NCBI GenBank assembly: GCA_944472155.2 | Contig: OX235273.1 | Coordinates: 34,631,204 to 34,695,203 of the forward strand | Direction of reading: 5' to 3' | Length of the DNA stretch: 64,000 bases | Source: Trichobilharzia szidati | Lineage: Eukaryota > Platyhelminthes > Trematoda > Strigeidida > Schistosomatidae | Shown: positions 31,945 to 42,868 of the stretch, in pieces | How the letters are laid out: each line of letters starts with the position of its first letter | Numbering within the stretch: the stretch's first letter is position 1 | Notes under the pieces: model-generated | The model's input: only the letters and a program-made list of their open reading frames with translations | Database searches by the model: none | Told to the model about the DNA's origin: nothing | Position numbers and translations under genes: made by a program

Positions 31945-32215
31945 GTTTTATTTATCTCACCCCACTGTGTAATTACATGCAAGTGAAGAATTGCTTAGAT
32001 CGAGCTTTGTATAGATTATTTGACTTATCAGGATCAGCCATTTTAGCCGTTACTAAATTTCTATGTTCCAATGGTCTGATAGACTCTGATCAACTAGTCT
32101 GACCAATGTAACTGACGTCACAGTCATTACAGGGCATTTATCGTATTATTTTTCAAATTAGATCTGTCGGGTCCTTAAGCTGACAATAAGCAGTAAATTA
32201 TGCTAGAAATATCGA
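31945..32215 (-). mobile_element. Penelope-like element fragment (group iii)
   Basis: Minus strand, about 32020-32200. LKDPTDLI, then MPCNDCDVSYIGQTS, then EHRNLVTAKMADPDKSN align with the endonuclease of the 35.8-kb copy (IPCSNDCLVKYIGQTS, EHKSLAKSRLVDPNKI). Only the front of the GIY-YIG domain is present, with internal stops. Confidence 0.75.
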
Positions 32216-32364
32216 TGAAGTATAGATACGTATCAGTGTTACATCAAATATACTTACTTAATATGTGGCGCAATTTTGTTATAAATATAAAGAAAAATTG
32301 AGCTTCAAGTATTTTAGTAGATAACGATCGGAGATGAAATGCTAACCTGAGCAGGATTTCAACT

Positions 32365-32695
32365 ATTGGTCCCTGGGGTTCTAGTGGGAAGCCGTGATAA
32401 GTAGGGTACAGCAGGTTGAAGGTGAGGCAGCAACTCATCGAAGAAAACATTGTGAAATGGTCGCGCTATGTCATGAATTCGCAGAAGTTAGAATTCATGC
32501 ACCATCGGATCGGGTGCCAGTGGCTCAATTGTCTACGAGCTCGCCATGTAACCAGAGGGTCCTGGGTTCGAACCCCGATGGGTGCGTACTGCTGAAGAGT
32601 CCCAAATTATGACGAAACAGTTAGCTATCCAATACTTCCAAGTTTTCCAGTGGTTCTCTAACTGATGTCAGCTCATGGTGAAATCCGCCATGAAA
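32365..32695 (+). mobile_element. Hammerhead-SINE with core-intact ribozyme
   Basis: Begins 'ctagtgggaagccgtgataag', then 'gtgaggcagcaactcatcg', A box cagtggctcaattgtctacg (32519-32538), B box GGGTTCGAACCCC (32563-32575, a perfect match), ribozyme 32586-32635, and a tail to 'atggtgaaatccgcc'. The B box plus ribozyme make it one of the best-preserved copies. Confidence 0.85.
32586..32635 (+). ncRNA. Hammerhead ribozyme, core intact (best candidate)
   Basis: Stem I GTACTG (32586-32591) pairs with CAATAC (32630-32635) with one G-A mismatch inside. Core CTGAAGA (32592-32598) fits CUGANGA. Helix II GTC (32599-32601) with GAC (32611-32613). GAAA at 32614-32617. Stem III then cleavage triplet ATC (32627-32629). 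All catalytic core bases are consensus. Stem II is only 3 bp and lacks obvious loop-loop contacts, so activity may be low. Confidence 0.75.
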
Positions 32696-32699
32696 TAAT

Positions 32700-32945
32700 T
32701 TTTGGTTCAAAAATCACGGACTGATATCACTTAGTGAAGCTTTAAAATCTACTGTGTACTGGACAACTATTTCGTCTTGGTTTGTGACTCTTCAGAAGTA
32801 ATCACCCATGGCCTCATCATTAACTCTCGGGTTTTGAGGCAAGTCCTCTGATCATCTAGCTATGGGACGGAACTAATCAGCCTATGAAATCGAACTGCTG
32901 CCAATTCACGGTATATTGTGCCACCGTTTGATTTCATAGATAATT
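32700..32945 (-). mobile_element. Hammerhead-SINE, tail-to-tail with 32365-32695
   Basis: Minus copy. Tail begins at 32700, ribozyme 32756-32801, B-box region near 32833-32845 (plus: aactctcgggttttg), A-box region (catctagctatgggac), then 'gccaattcacgg'. The two copies face tail to tail with almost no spacer. Confidence 0.75.
32756..32801 (-). ncRNA. Hammerhead ribozyme, core CTGAAGA and GAAA intact
   Basis: On minus: TTACTT (32796-32801), CTGAAGA (32789-32795), GTC..GAC helix II, GAAA (32770-32773), a GTC cleavage triplet, CAGTAC (32756-32761). The stem I pair adjacent to the core is a mismatch, the rest of the stem mostly pairs. Core is consensus. Confidence 0.65.
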
Positions 32946-33189
32946 TTTGTTTGCATAATCTACGAAATTATTTTAACAGACATCACATAATGGGATAAAC
33001 AATTTAAGGTAAGTGTTATAGAATGCAATATTATTAAGGAATAACTTGATTTTAGTTAGTATGATGGATTTGTGATTTTTTCTATGGTGCTTTTAAGTGG
33101 AATATATTAGAAAATACATTGAATAACTATTGCCGCATAAACTCTTCTCTCTGTCGTTGATCTCCAAGATATATCACTATATAATATCG

Positions 33190-34430
33190 AATTCCTTCTC
33201 TTCTTCAAGATAACCTATTCATTTACCTCAATCTACAGCAGTTAGAACTCATACTCAGTAGTGAGCTGATAATGAAACTTAACGAACCTCTAAGTGAAAT
33301 GTTAAACTACATATGTGAAAAAATAAATAACAAGTCAATACATTTTGGGATCCCAGTAGAAATCCTCAAGAAATCGTAACTAAAGTCTACCATGAATGTG
33401 AATTTTAAATTTGGTGGCAAACTCAACAGACAAGTAGATGCTGTGACAGTGAGCTCTCCACTGGTTCCCATGTTAGCAGATTTATTTCTAAATAAATTAG
33501 AAAATGGTCATTTAAACAATGCTATTAGCAAATTCTTATTTTATTGTCGGTATAGGGTTAATACCTTCATCATTCGTGAAAATTATTTGAAGAGGCACGC
33601 AATAATATCTGAATTTAATGAAGTTCATTCAGCTAGCAAATTCACTTGTGAAGAAGAATTCGAAATTAAAATTGCCTTTTTAGATATCATACTGACAATA
33701 AGGCCAGAGGGTAGTATAAAAAGTAATCCACATAAGAAAAGTACTTTGACAGGTCATCTAATACATTTCCTCAGCTTTGTTCCTCTCCGGAATTAAATAA
33801 ATTTGGTAAAGACCCTCGGTTCTGGGGTCAGAACTATTTGTTCAGAAGATGCTTTTGAAAACGAACTTGAGGTTGCATACGATACGTTAATTGAAAACAA
33901 CTACCCGGAAACGTTCATCAGGAAAAACATGGCCAGGACAGTAGAAAAGAATTCTTTTGTATCAGTTAACAGGAAACCCCCATATATATGACTGCAACTC
34001 AGTGATGATGTATCAAGCGAAATAATAACCAACATGTTGAGAAAACTGATTCAAAGAACGTTTAATGCCTGGGAGCTACAGCTTATATTTTCTACACGAC
34101 TGGCTGTGATTCCGAAATTTAAAGAAAGAGTACCTAGGCTAGCCACCTCTTACCGTATCTATCAGTTCAACCACTCCTTTAGAGCCAGTCATATTGTCTG
34201 TTACTCTAGGAACTTAATTTTTTGTGGCCAGTAACACTTACCAGTGTAACTAAATAAAGGTATGGAAAAAATAGTCATAAGTTCTATATTAGATCATCTG
34301 GTCAAAACAGGCGATAAAGCTAACACTGAGGAATCTTTTTCTGCCATCTGTTGGGAATCGAATGAATCGCCAAAAAGCTTCTAAATACCAAACACTTCAA
34401 AATAAGAGCCACTAAAACTCACTTATCATA
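33190..34430 (+). mobile_element. Penelope-like element (group i), RT to endonuclease
   Basis: Plus strand. 33392-33796 holds RT motifs: DAVTVSSPLVPMLADLFLNKLEN (family form DGVAMGSPLGP..LADIF), YCRYRVNTFII (expected YRYVDDTFII, so both aspartates are lost) and IAFLDIILTIRPEGS. 33803-33991 has the NNYPETFIRKN region. 34034-34234 has the endonuclease region in decayed form (YQFNHSFRASHI in place of YQFNCSCGASYIG). A trace of LDHLVKTG lies near 34290. Clearly dead: catalytic residues are missing in both domains. Confidence 0.85.
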
Positions 34431-34970
34431 ACTGGAACGCTGCATCCAAACGAAACAGGTCTAGCTACTATTGCCATCCTAGCTTGTTGTGGAACCCTTT
34501 AATTGATGAGTTCTCTATTATTTCTCTTAATTTATTTGATAATCAACTTAGTGTTATAATAACACGTTTTAATCGCCTACAGATGTTTTGATCTTAATGA
34601 TTCAAGGTCATTTAAAAAACACTAATGTTTTTAACAGCAATAGTGCTTTAATTATTATGGCCATATAACTGCAAAACCTGATCAAGAATCTATCGAGAAG
34701 AATATTCTTTGTTCATTAACAAGTCTTTTAAAATGTAGCTGATATCATGACATATCTTGTTGACTACTAAGCTTCTTTCATCATAGCTCCAGCTTATTTT
34801 TCTTCAAATGGAGTGATACTGATGATCTTATTCCCAGAAAGGAAAAAAACAGGGAGTTTTTCCAGTAAACCAACCAATAATTTACTGGCTAGTATATATT
34901 TGAAGAAATGGAAATATATTTAATAAATGCTGAGGAAGCATTACACTTCGAACACTTGACTAATGTCCGT
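34430..34970. other. Unannotated spacer
   Basis: No gene or repeat family recognised. Confidence 0.35.
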
Positions 34971-34974
34971 ATTG

Positions 34975-35148
34975 AAAGCAACGCATTAGGCGTCCAAGGA
35001 TGACATGGAGAAAACAGTGTGAAGGGGATATTAAAAGCTTGTGAGCAGTCATAGAGCTGTAGGTAATTGGTAGCACAGAACAGAACAGAGTGGAGATGTG
35101 TCACTGAAGCGCCGTGTTCCACTTGGAAGGTAAGAAATTAATAATAAT
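34975..35148 (+). mobile_element. RTE-type LINE, 3' terminal fragment
   Basis: 'ggcgtccaaggatgacatgg' and the following bases match the RVGRPRVTWRR region. 'gccgtgttccacttggaagg' is the 3' UTR end, with an (ATA)n tail at 35135-35150. Confidence 0.7.
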
Positions 35149-35479
35149 AATAATTACACTAATGAAACAGAAGGCTAAAACACAAGATATGATGGTTTCC
35201 ACTATGAAACACTACGAATCATAAACAGGTAATTCTTTTAGTAATGACCATCCCATTGCCTTTCTTATCCAAACTTCCTATTTATTCACGTTGTTTTAAG
35301 TTTTTCTTAATCCCTATTTACACTAACATATTTTCATATCCGAACTTCCTGTCTATTTTGTCATTTTATTATTTCTACATATGTAATCCCTGATTGCATA
35401 AACAATTAGTCGTCACATTAATTATGATCCCACTAGATTTTTTATCCAAACATCCTGTCTATTTTGTTATTTCTACAAA

Positions 35480-36305
35480 TGTAAAAAAATAAATAATGAT
35501 AGTAGCGATAGTGATAATAACAATAATAATGATAACGATAACAGTGATAATAATAATAATATTAATGACGACACCACCAATAAAGAATCTAAATCATCTG
35601 TAGTAATTCCATACAAGGAAGGAACCTCGGAAGCCTTACGCAGAATTCTTAACAAGGCAGGAATAAAAGTGGCTGGCATTCAAACCCACAAACTCAATTA
35701 GAAACAAGCTTTTTCGGTTAAAGGATCCTGTAGAGCCTTTAAAACAAAACAATTTAGTTTATCTAATACCCTGCTCTAATGATTGTCTCGTCAAATACAT
35801 AGGTCAAACTAGTAGAACAGGGGCAGTCAGACTAGCTGAACATAAAAGCCTAGCAAAATCTAGATTGGTTGACCCGAATAAGATAAGAAATCTAGAGAAT
35901 AGTTCAGCTATAGCACTACATGCAGTCACACACAACCATACAATAGGATGGGATAGGATGACAGTTTTAAAATCTAATGTCACAGGGTATAGGGAGAGAT
36001 TGATAACAGAAGCTTTGTTTATCGAATCAACTACAAATACATGTAATAGGAATGATTCATCACCTGTCTCCGATATTTGGAAAATTCTACTACCCATACG
36101 ACAAAAAGGAGAGAACAAAGAAAACTATAAAACTCAAGTGTCAAAATCGTGTGATCACAATTGATATGATTATGAACAATAAATTTTGTTCGAAACGTCA
36201 TCCAGTAAATAATACTGTTTCACTGTGTGATATACCTAATAAACAAACCAATATGGAATTACTTACTACCACAGTGCCCAAGTTTTACACATATATTTCT
36301 AACCC
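35480..36305 (+). mobile_element. Penelope-like element (group iii), linker + endonuclease + 3' UTR
   Basis: Best group iii endonuclease in the window. A (GAT/AAT)n-rich start at 35495-35575 is followed by the linker SSVVIPYKEGTSEALRRILN and KAGIKVA (35590-35670). After a frame change come NNLVYLIPCSNDCLVKYIGQ and TSRTGAVRLAEHKSLAK (35745-35860; Y, YIG, R and EH of GIY-YIG all present). 35865-36164 continues to the NCxxNRND tail. The 3' UTR has 'cgaaacgtcatcc' at about 36190-36202 inside a hairpin. RT is absent. Confidence 0.85.
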
Positions 36306-36309
36306 CCAG

Positions 36310-36900
36310 TTGCACAATATGTCAATCTCCTGAGTAATTATGATGCTACTTTGCTTGAGTTTTATCCGTTCCCCTGTTTATTATGACATTTTAATTCCTA
36401 ATTGTAATTTTATTAATTTGACTCTTGACTGGAAATTATTCTGGAACTTTCTCACTCATTTATTATAATTACACAAATGTACAGCCTAGTTGATGACTTC
36501 GTCGAAAAGAAAATTTTCTTCGCTGCAACCGTCTTTTTAATAATTCCTATGATCCAGTGTGTATATTCCGTGAAACACGTTTTGTATAAAACTATCTTTT
36601 GAAACTTATCTGAGTAGTTGTGCACATCAGCTCTTTACTGCAAATGTTTCAGAAAATCACCTTTCAGAAGTGATTAATCGCCTATACAAACCAAAACATC
36701 TTTTCCTGAATCATTAACAAAAATCAGTCTGCACTAGGGTACAAGATTCTCCTCAAATATATCTGTTCACACTTAGAATGACAGATATTTTGCACAGAAG
36801 CATTTTTATGAACTACATGAGAGACTATATGATTCAAACTGTATTGTATTTGTTCTAAACAGGAGGATTTTTAACAATCTCGCCAAGATTTACGCAGTAT
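36310..36900. other. Unannotated spacer
   Basis: No gene recognised. Confidence 0.35.
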
Positions 36901-36914
36901 GCATTTATTAATGT

Positions 36915-36980
36915 TTTTGATGTGGTTGTGTTCTCTGAGCAAATTAACTATCCAGCTCAGAAAACACAACCACATCAAAA
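36915..36980. repeat. 26-nt palindrome from PLE termini
   Basis: Arms 36915-36940 and 36955-36980 are complementary over 26 bases with one mismatch, with a 14-base loop. The arm sequence (ggttgtgttctctgagc) is the terminal sequence of group ii PLEs, also present at 24755 and 63816. Confidence 0.85.
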
Positions 36981-37479
36981 TCATCCACCTGAGCTACAAA
37001 TCTTCTCTATCACATTTATTAATGTCTCTGTTAGCTTGTGTCTTTGAAGATAAACTTTGACCTGTATCAATTACTATCATTATTCACGCATGAGTTATAC
37101 GAGTCAATTTATATTTATTCAACAGTAAATTGTTGAGAACTGAGAGTTGAAATTATTTATCTGAATATCTACTTACTTCTTCATTTCTTTGAAATTTCCT
37201 TCTCATTCTGATAGCAAGTAACTTGGTTGAGAATGGTCTTTGTTATTATTATTATCATTATTATTATTACTGTCCTAAAAATAAAGTCACGTTAGTAGAC
37301 TTCCTTGAACTGCTTCACTGAAATACTGTAAGGTCAAGTAGTCCATCAATGACTTTTGCCGTATGAATGACTGAATTACTAATTCCTCTCTATTTTTAAA
37401 GACTTTTGTAGCGATTGTTCCTTAAAGGCATGAGAAAAAGCTGTGTAAATTCAAATCAAATATATCACCGAAAATACCC

Positions 37480-38925
37480 ATTGAGTCATGAAGAAAATAA
37501 AAGACAGATTCAGCGAGGAAGATTTTCTTTATCGACGAAACCATCTTCAGAGGCTGTACAGCCGTATTTATACTTACCAAAAAATATATAGTGGTCTATT
37601 ATTGAGTAATAGGGGGTAACATAATTGATATAATTACTCAGAAGTGGCTTTAGAAGTGAAAATTAAAGGTTGTAAATTACGTGGTACTCAACGGCACAAA
37701 GATAGAAATTTGATAAGGTTAAAATTGCTATTGAGTGAGAATAAAGGTATTCGAGTGTGAATTTAGCAAGTGTGAAGAGGGTGTGAAAATATACAAAAGG
37801 AGCATATGAGAGTGATAATAGTGAATTAATTATTAAAGCAAAAGCAAACTAAAAGTAAAATGAAAAGAAAAAATCAAAATATTTTTATTTACAAGGACCG
37901 ATTAGTTAAGAGGTTAAGACCAAGATAGAATAAGAGACTGGAAAAACGTTTTCTGTATACAGAGTTCAGGGTTGTATTGATGAATTGCCAGCGCCTCCGC
38001 CATACACAGAAGCCGAAACCTGACGCCCTTTGCACCGTTTGCCTTCACCTTGTAGATGATCATGAAAGACGACTCTTGCGCAGCTATGTGGCCTGAGTTC
38101 ACCAAATGCTCGAATATTGAGCTGGTAATTGTCTTGGGTTGTTCCTTTGCTAACCATGCTGGATAATGTTCAGAGATGCGTTTGGAAAGTGTGCACCTTG
38201 TGCGGCCAATATAACTAGCTCCACACAAAAAGGTGAATTTATAAACACACAGTGAGGTGGCCCAAAGAGGCAGTTTATCCTTCACACAACCATTGATCAT
38301 TTGTCGGCTGTGTAAACTGATATGTAGCTCAGCCATAAAGAAGGCTTTCCTCAGTGATATGCATAAGCGATTTCGTAGGATCTCAGCTGTGGTATCACCT
38401 TTAAGTTCAACACTCATAAACAGCAGTTTCTTCGGCACCGTCTGGATTCTTTCAGGCTTTTCCCTTAACTTCATGTTTTTCTCGATAAATCATGGAGGAT
38501 ATCCATTCTCTATGAGGACTTGTCTGAGTCGCCCCAGTTCCCCATCGATTGTATCACTTGAACATATCCTCCTTATTCTTGAGGTTAAGGAATGGATCAG
38601 ATTTCTCTTTCTTCTCAAAGGGACCCAGCTATGGAAATTTGTGTACTGATTATTCCATGTTGGTTTCCTGTAGATCGATCTTTGAAGAGAACCATCAGAT
38701 CTCCTCTTTAGAAAAACATCCAAAAAAATGGAATCCCGCGTTAATCTCTGATTCTGACGTGAACTTGATGGCATGATGGCAGCTGCTGAACTCTTTAGTT
38801 ATCAATTCAATGTCGGTATTGTCGTCACATATGATGAAAGTATCATCCATGTATCTTTGGTACAGATGGAAACTGTCGATAGTAGGCCGTAAAATACTGT
38901 TCTCCAAACTAGCCAAGAAGCAGTG
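37480..38925 (-). mobile_element. Penelope-like element (group i), RT to 3' UTR
   Basis: Minus strand. 38916-38695: LASLENSILRPT then YQRYMDDTFIICDD, the RT catalytic box (MDD intact). 38774-38490: SIFLDVFLKRRSDGSLQRSI and KPTWNNQ. 38474-37914: linker, then GIY-YIG endonuclease CVYKFTFLCGASYIGRTR and RISEHYPAWL, then EHLVNSGH and RLLCMAEALAIH. The 3' UTR extends to about 37500 (plus: ttctttatcgacgaaaccatcttc). The front of the RT is missing and its 5' edge is rearranged (38926-38992). Confidence 0.88.
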
Positions 38926-38992
38926 GCAATGGGGTCACCACTGGGTCCTTTACTTCCAGGAGATCTGATGGTTCTCTTCAAAGATCGATCTA
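38926..38992 (+). mobile_element. Inverted PLE 5' segment
   Basis: On plus this encodes VAMGSPLGPLL, the RT motif that should precede LASLEN on the minus strand, joined to a 35-base segment (38958-38992). That segment is an exact reverse complement of 38671-38705 (the RRSDGSLQRSI region). It is therefore an inverted, internally deleted piece of the same element. Confidence 0.8.
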
Positions 38993-39190
38993 AATTTATT
39001 TATTTATTTATTTATTTTGATTACAGCTTGATGCCACACCGTATTTTCAGTACAAGTATGGAATTTTCAGCATGGATATCGGTAGCCCAAATTCTTGCAG
39101 GCCGACCATAGATATCGGGTGTGCGTCGGCAGGGGATCGAACCCCGGACCATGTGCATGGTTGGCGAGAGTCCTAACCACTGTGCCACTC
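38993..39190 (-). mobile_element. SINE-C
   Basis: tRNA-headed SINE. On minus: A box TGGCACAGTGGTTAGG (39171-39186), B box GGGGTTCGATCCCC (39134-39147), body with 'gatatctatggtcggcctgc' and 'ccgatatccatgctgaaaat', ending in an (AAAT)n tail at 38996-39018. It lies directly against the inverted PLE segment. Confidence 0.85.
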
Positions 39191-39419
39191 ACTATTTACG
39201 AAAGCTTAGATTAATTACTGATTCCGCTACCATAACTTCTCTGTATTTCAAGTTTCTCAATAATCTATGTGTCATATTTTCTCACTTTTCTCGTGAAACA
39301 TTTTTATTTCGTACATCACATCTTGAAAGTGAAAATGGACCAAATAATGCTTTCTGCACTAGTGATGCACCTTGACAAATGATTTCCAACTGAAAAAGTT
39401 GAACAACCAAATACTTTTA

Positions 39420-39590
39420 TTTTGGTTGTGATCACAAAATGACTTCATCTACGCAACTACTAAAAACAAGCATAGAGTACTGGATAGCTGTCTTGTACCT
39501 GTTCGGAACTATTCAGCAGTATGCACCAATGACTCCATAGGCAGAGATCAAACCTGGGGTCTTCAGGATACAAGGTGGATTCATACACGA
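39420..39590 (-). mobile_element. Hammerhead-SINE, minus half of head-to-head pair
   Basis: Tail, ribozyme (minus: ATACTG, CTGAATA, AAGAC in place of the GAAA context, CAGTAC) and B-box side of the head. Joined near 39590 to a plus-oriented copy. Confidence 0.7.
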
Positions 39591-39780
39591 TTCAGCCTCT
39601 GGGTTCGCACCCTATTGGGGTCATGGGTACATGCTGATGAGGAGTTCCGAACAAGGATGAAACAGCTGTCCAGTACCTCCTGGTGATCAATGGTTTTGTA
39701 ACTGAAGTTAATACGTGACCAAGTTTGAAATCAACCAAATTCCTTCAAACCAACACTTGAGAACTACTTCTCTACCTAAT
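39591..39780 (+). mobile_element. Hammerhead-SINE, plus half of head-to-head pair
   Basis: Starts within the tRNA-like head (tctgggttcgcaccctat is the B box). Ribozyme-like region 39628-39685 (core degenerate, GAAA and CTGTC/CAGTAC present), then tail ending 'caccaacacttgagaac'. Confidence 0.7.
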
Positions 39781-39784
39781 CAAA

Positions 39785-40440
39785 TATATGTATATTAGAA
39801 TATATCGACTTATTGTGAGTAGTACTCATTAGTAAAAACAAAATTCTCCTTACCAGCTTATTTCTCTTATTATTCTTGTTATGAAGTACACTACGGGATA
39901 AATTAATAAATAAATCCAATTTACTAATAAATTTTTTTCAGTAGTAAAGATAGTCACTTAAGATAAACATTGTCAACGTGTTCCATCCACCAATACACAT
40001 ATATATATATATACTCACAGACACGCATACACAATTTTTACACAAGAGTGAACATACATGCTCACGTTAACTAATAAATGTTTACCTGTTACTTCTCAAT
40101 AATGCTCACTGTTACAAGAGTTGATGACCCGTACTCGAAATAGAAGTGGTACTTGTACGATGAGTAGAATAATGGCAATATACATATATATACAAAACAA
40201 CTCGAAAATAGATTTCTGTCAATTCGAAATAAAGGAATGACATCGTTATTTTTAAAAATAATAATAATAAACAAACATTTATTTGGTTTTCCCAAGTCAG
40301 AATAAAATTTTTCTAAAATTGAGGTTAACTACTTGGAATATGAGTATGATTTTAAAGAAGAGATCCCATCAAAAACTGTTTATGAAATGTTGGCCCACAG
40401 AGATTTGACTGGTTACCAGTTTGATCATGAGAAGTTACCT
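39785..40440. other. Unannotated spacer
   Basis: AT-rich with short TA and TAA tracts (39997-40012, 40256-40271). No gene recognised. Confidence 0.4.
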
Positions 40441-40444
40441 GACA

Positions 40445-40745
40445 TTCTAGTGAAAAGTCCTAACTAGTAAGGGTACATTAAGTCAAATAAGGGAACAGTA
40501 TAAAGGAACTCGTCTGTAATATTGACTGGCTGTTGCACTATATTATCATGAAATGTCAGAAATTGGAATTCATTGGTCATTTTTGCCTCAGTGGCTGATG
40601 GAGGATCTACGAGCTTGGCTGATAACCGGAGGGTCTTGTGTTCGATCCCTGTTACATGAGTACTTCTGAAGCATCCCAGCACTCCTCGGTCTTCCAGGGG
40701 TTCTCTAATTGATTTCAGCTCGTCACCAAAAAATTCTGCTTTTTT
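40445..40745 (+). mobile_element. Hammerhead-SINE with ribozyme 3' half deleted
   Basis: B box TGTTCGATCCCTG (40639-40651), then GTACTTCTGAAGCATCCCAG: the 5' strand and CTGAAG core remain, but helix II to GAAA is deleted and the sequence jumps to 'cagcactcc'. Tail present. Confidence 0.7.
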
Positions 40746-41009
40746 GATGACTGAAAGCACTGTGGTAATGAACATCTTTCCTATCTTTCTGTGCGTTTAC
40801 AGGTGAGTAAATATATTCAGAAAAAATACTAACTTTTCATAGACATAAATGATCTGTTTGTATAAAATGGTTATTATTATTGTCGTGTTTTCTCAACTAG
40901 TTGATTAAATTTCGAAAGTGCAGCATCTACAGTGCTAACATCAAAATGAGATGAGGTCTGTTGATTACAAGTTTGTCTGAGCATTAAGAAGTTTTTAGAT
41001 TTTTCAAAA

Positions 41010-41685
41010 GAATGGTTACTGAACAAAGAATATTCTTTTCGACAACACCTTCTTCATCAGGTTCTACAGTTATATGCATCCATAACAGTGAATGAATTAG
41101 TGTTATTAAGAACATGAATATTGTTTAAATAGCATCGAATCAATCATATTATCAATGAATTAGAGTTTGACAGCATAAACATAACAATACACTCAATATG
41201 AAAGAGAATTAGGAAAAATAATAATAATTCAAACTCATGAATTTATAGTCTCCACTGAAGGCCACGGTAGAAGTAGTGGCTGGACGTGCTTCTTCTGCAC
41301 ACAGAGCACCGGTTGTTATAAGCGAATCGCAATAGCCTCTGCTGTTTGGAGTATGCGGTACCTGAATGTTTTTGGCAATTTATTTAGTACCCGGTAGACG
41401 ATAGAGAAGGATTAGTCAATGCTGGCTTTGTGGCCGGTTTGGACCAGGTGGTCTAATATCGAACTGTTGATGGTTTTTAGCACACCTTTACTTAGTCGCA
41501 CAGGTAGATTTTCCCGAGTGAGCATGGAAAATCAGGTTCCTAAAGCAACGGCCAATATAACTCGCTCCACAAGTGCAGTGGGATTGATAGATACAACTAG
41601 AAGTGGCTACTCTAGATACTTCATCATTCCCTGTGGATTTCATCCTACTTCATCCGTTTGAGATTCATGCCGTTTTTTCCTGTCC
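41010..41685 (-). mobile_element. Penelope-like element remnant (group i)
   Basis: Minus strand. 41540-41620 encodes CIYQSHCTCGASYIGRC, followed by RHVQ-type decay. 41400-41480 encodes LDHLVQTGHKAS. 41320-41400 covers LNKLPKTFRYRILQTAEAIAI. The 3' UTR near 41015-41090 (plus: gaatattcttttcgacaac) matches the 3' UTRs at 37510 and 46575. The plus-strand ORF 41419-41661 is a shadow. Confidence 0.8.
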
Positions 41686-41689
41686 AGAT

Positions 41690-41940
41690 TGATGTCAGTG
41701 ATATGAATGAGATGTGGAAAAAGAAATCCCCATTTAGACATATAGAAGATAAAAGGATTAAGCTTTGGCTCTACTCTAATATACACATCATTTTCAATAC
41801 AATACAAAATAAATTTATCCATCTAGTCGTGATAATTTTGTTAACAATAATCAGTCAATATCAACATGTCAAGGGCGTGACAACTAACCAAAAAGAATTA
41901 ATGCAATAACTAGAGGGTAGAAACAATTGGTGAATGGAGT
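41690..41940 (+). repeat. PLE-associated terminal repeat copy
   Basis: Diverged direct copy of the left arm at 43337-43575: 'cccatttagacat', 'ggctctactctaatata', 'caatacaatacaaaataaa', 'taacaataatcagtcaatatcaacatgtcaa', 'gagggtagaaac'. It lies upstream of the PLE coding remnant at 41.0-41.7 kb. Confidence 0.7.
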
Positions 41941-41949
41941 TGCTGGTGC

Positions 41950-42768
41950 TGTGAAGAGTGAAAGTGAAATTCTGTGTGCTAAAAGAGACTGTTACTAATT
42001 TATTTCTACCATAGTAAGCACTGAATCTTCCATCCTAACTCACCAAAGCTTCACTTCATTTTGTGGCATAACTTAATATTTGCATTCATCTACTATCTTA
42101 CTAACTTCGTGAATACCTTTGTTATCCCTGATCACTTTCATTTTGGGTAAAAAAGTCTTCACGCGATTATGCAATTGTCTATACTTATGGGGGAATTAAA
42201 TTCCAAAATACTCGTGATCCTAACCGATTATTCGAAATTTCTATAAAATTTGTACCTCGTGTGCATTTGCGACATGTTATTCTACTCTTATAAAATGATG
42301 AGGCTATTCAATTAAAGTACGACCAAAGTGTCACACTGATTCCTTATATAGTTTATTATTCAGGTTGTATGCAACTTACGAAAGCCGCATAGAATAACGT
42401 GAATCCATCTCATCTTGCAAAAGTTGTTCTTACTGGGTTATTCAAATGTATCAAGAGAACTAATTGTCCAAGAACTTGTCAGTAAGGTCCAACCACCAAT
42501 TTATTTGTAACTGACTTCCTTTCGTTGCGAGATGAACATAGCACTTCAAAAGCACATCTCCACTTCACAATTTTCTGCAGTCCTCTTTACAGTCAAATTA
42601 AAGTATCACTATCCCGGAGTACGAAAGCACTAATGATCTTGAACGTATACTAGTCGTTGAATAACGAGACCGACCATTATTATAACGCCATTATGAACGC
42701 TGTCCATGAAGTGTGGTGCAAATTTAATCCAGATTTCGTTTCTAACTACTGTTTGTACAGTGTGTTGA
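41950..42768. other. Unannotated spacer
   Basis: No gene recognised. Confidence 0.35.
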
Positions 42769-42779
42769 TATCTCATTAG

Positions 42780-42868
42780 GATTACGTTTAGGGTTAGGGT
42801 TACGACTAGGGTTAGGATTAAGGTTAGGGTTAAGATTAGAGTTTCGGTTTGGGGTTGGGATTAGGGTT
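42780..42868 (+). repeat. Interstitial telomere-like TTAGGG array
   Basis: About 90 bp of imperfect TTAGGG units (for example 42787-42804 and 42823-42836), with variants such as ttacga, ttaagg and ttgggg. TTAGGG is the schistosome telomere repeat. Confidence 0.85.

Noticed and set aside
41419..41661. 80-codon plus-strand ORF
   Set aside because: Antisense of the PLE endonuclease (CIYQSHCTCGASYIG on minus).
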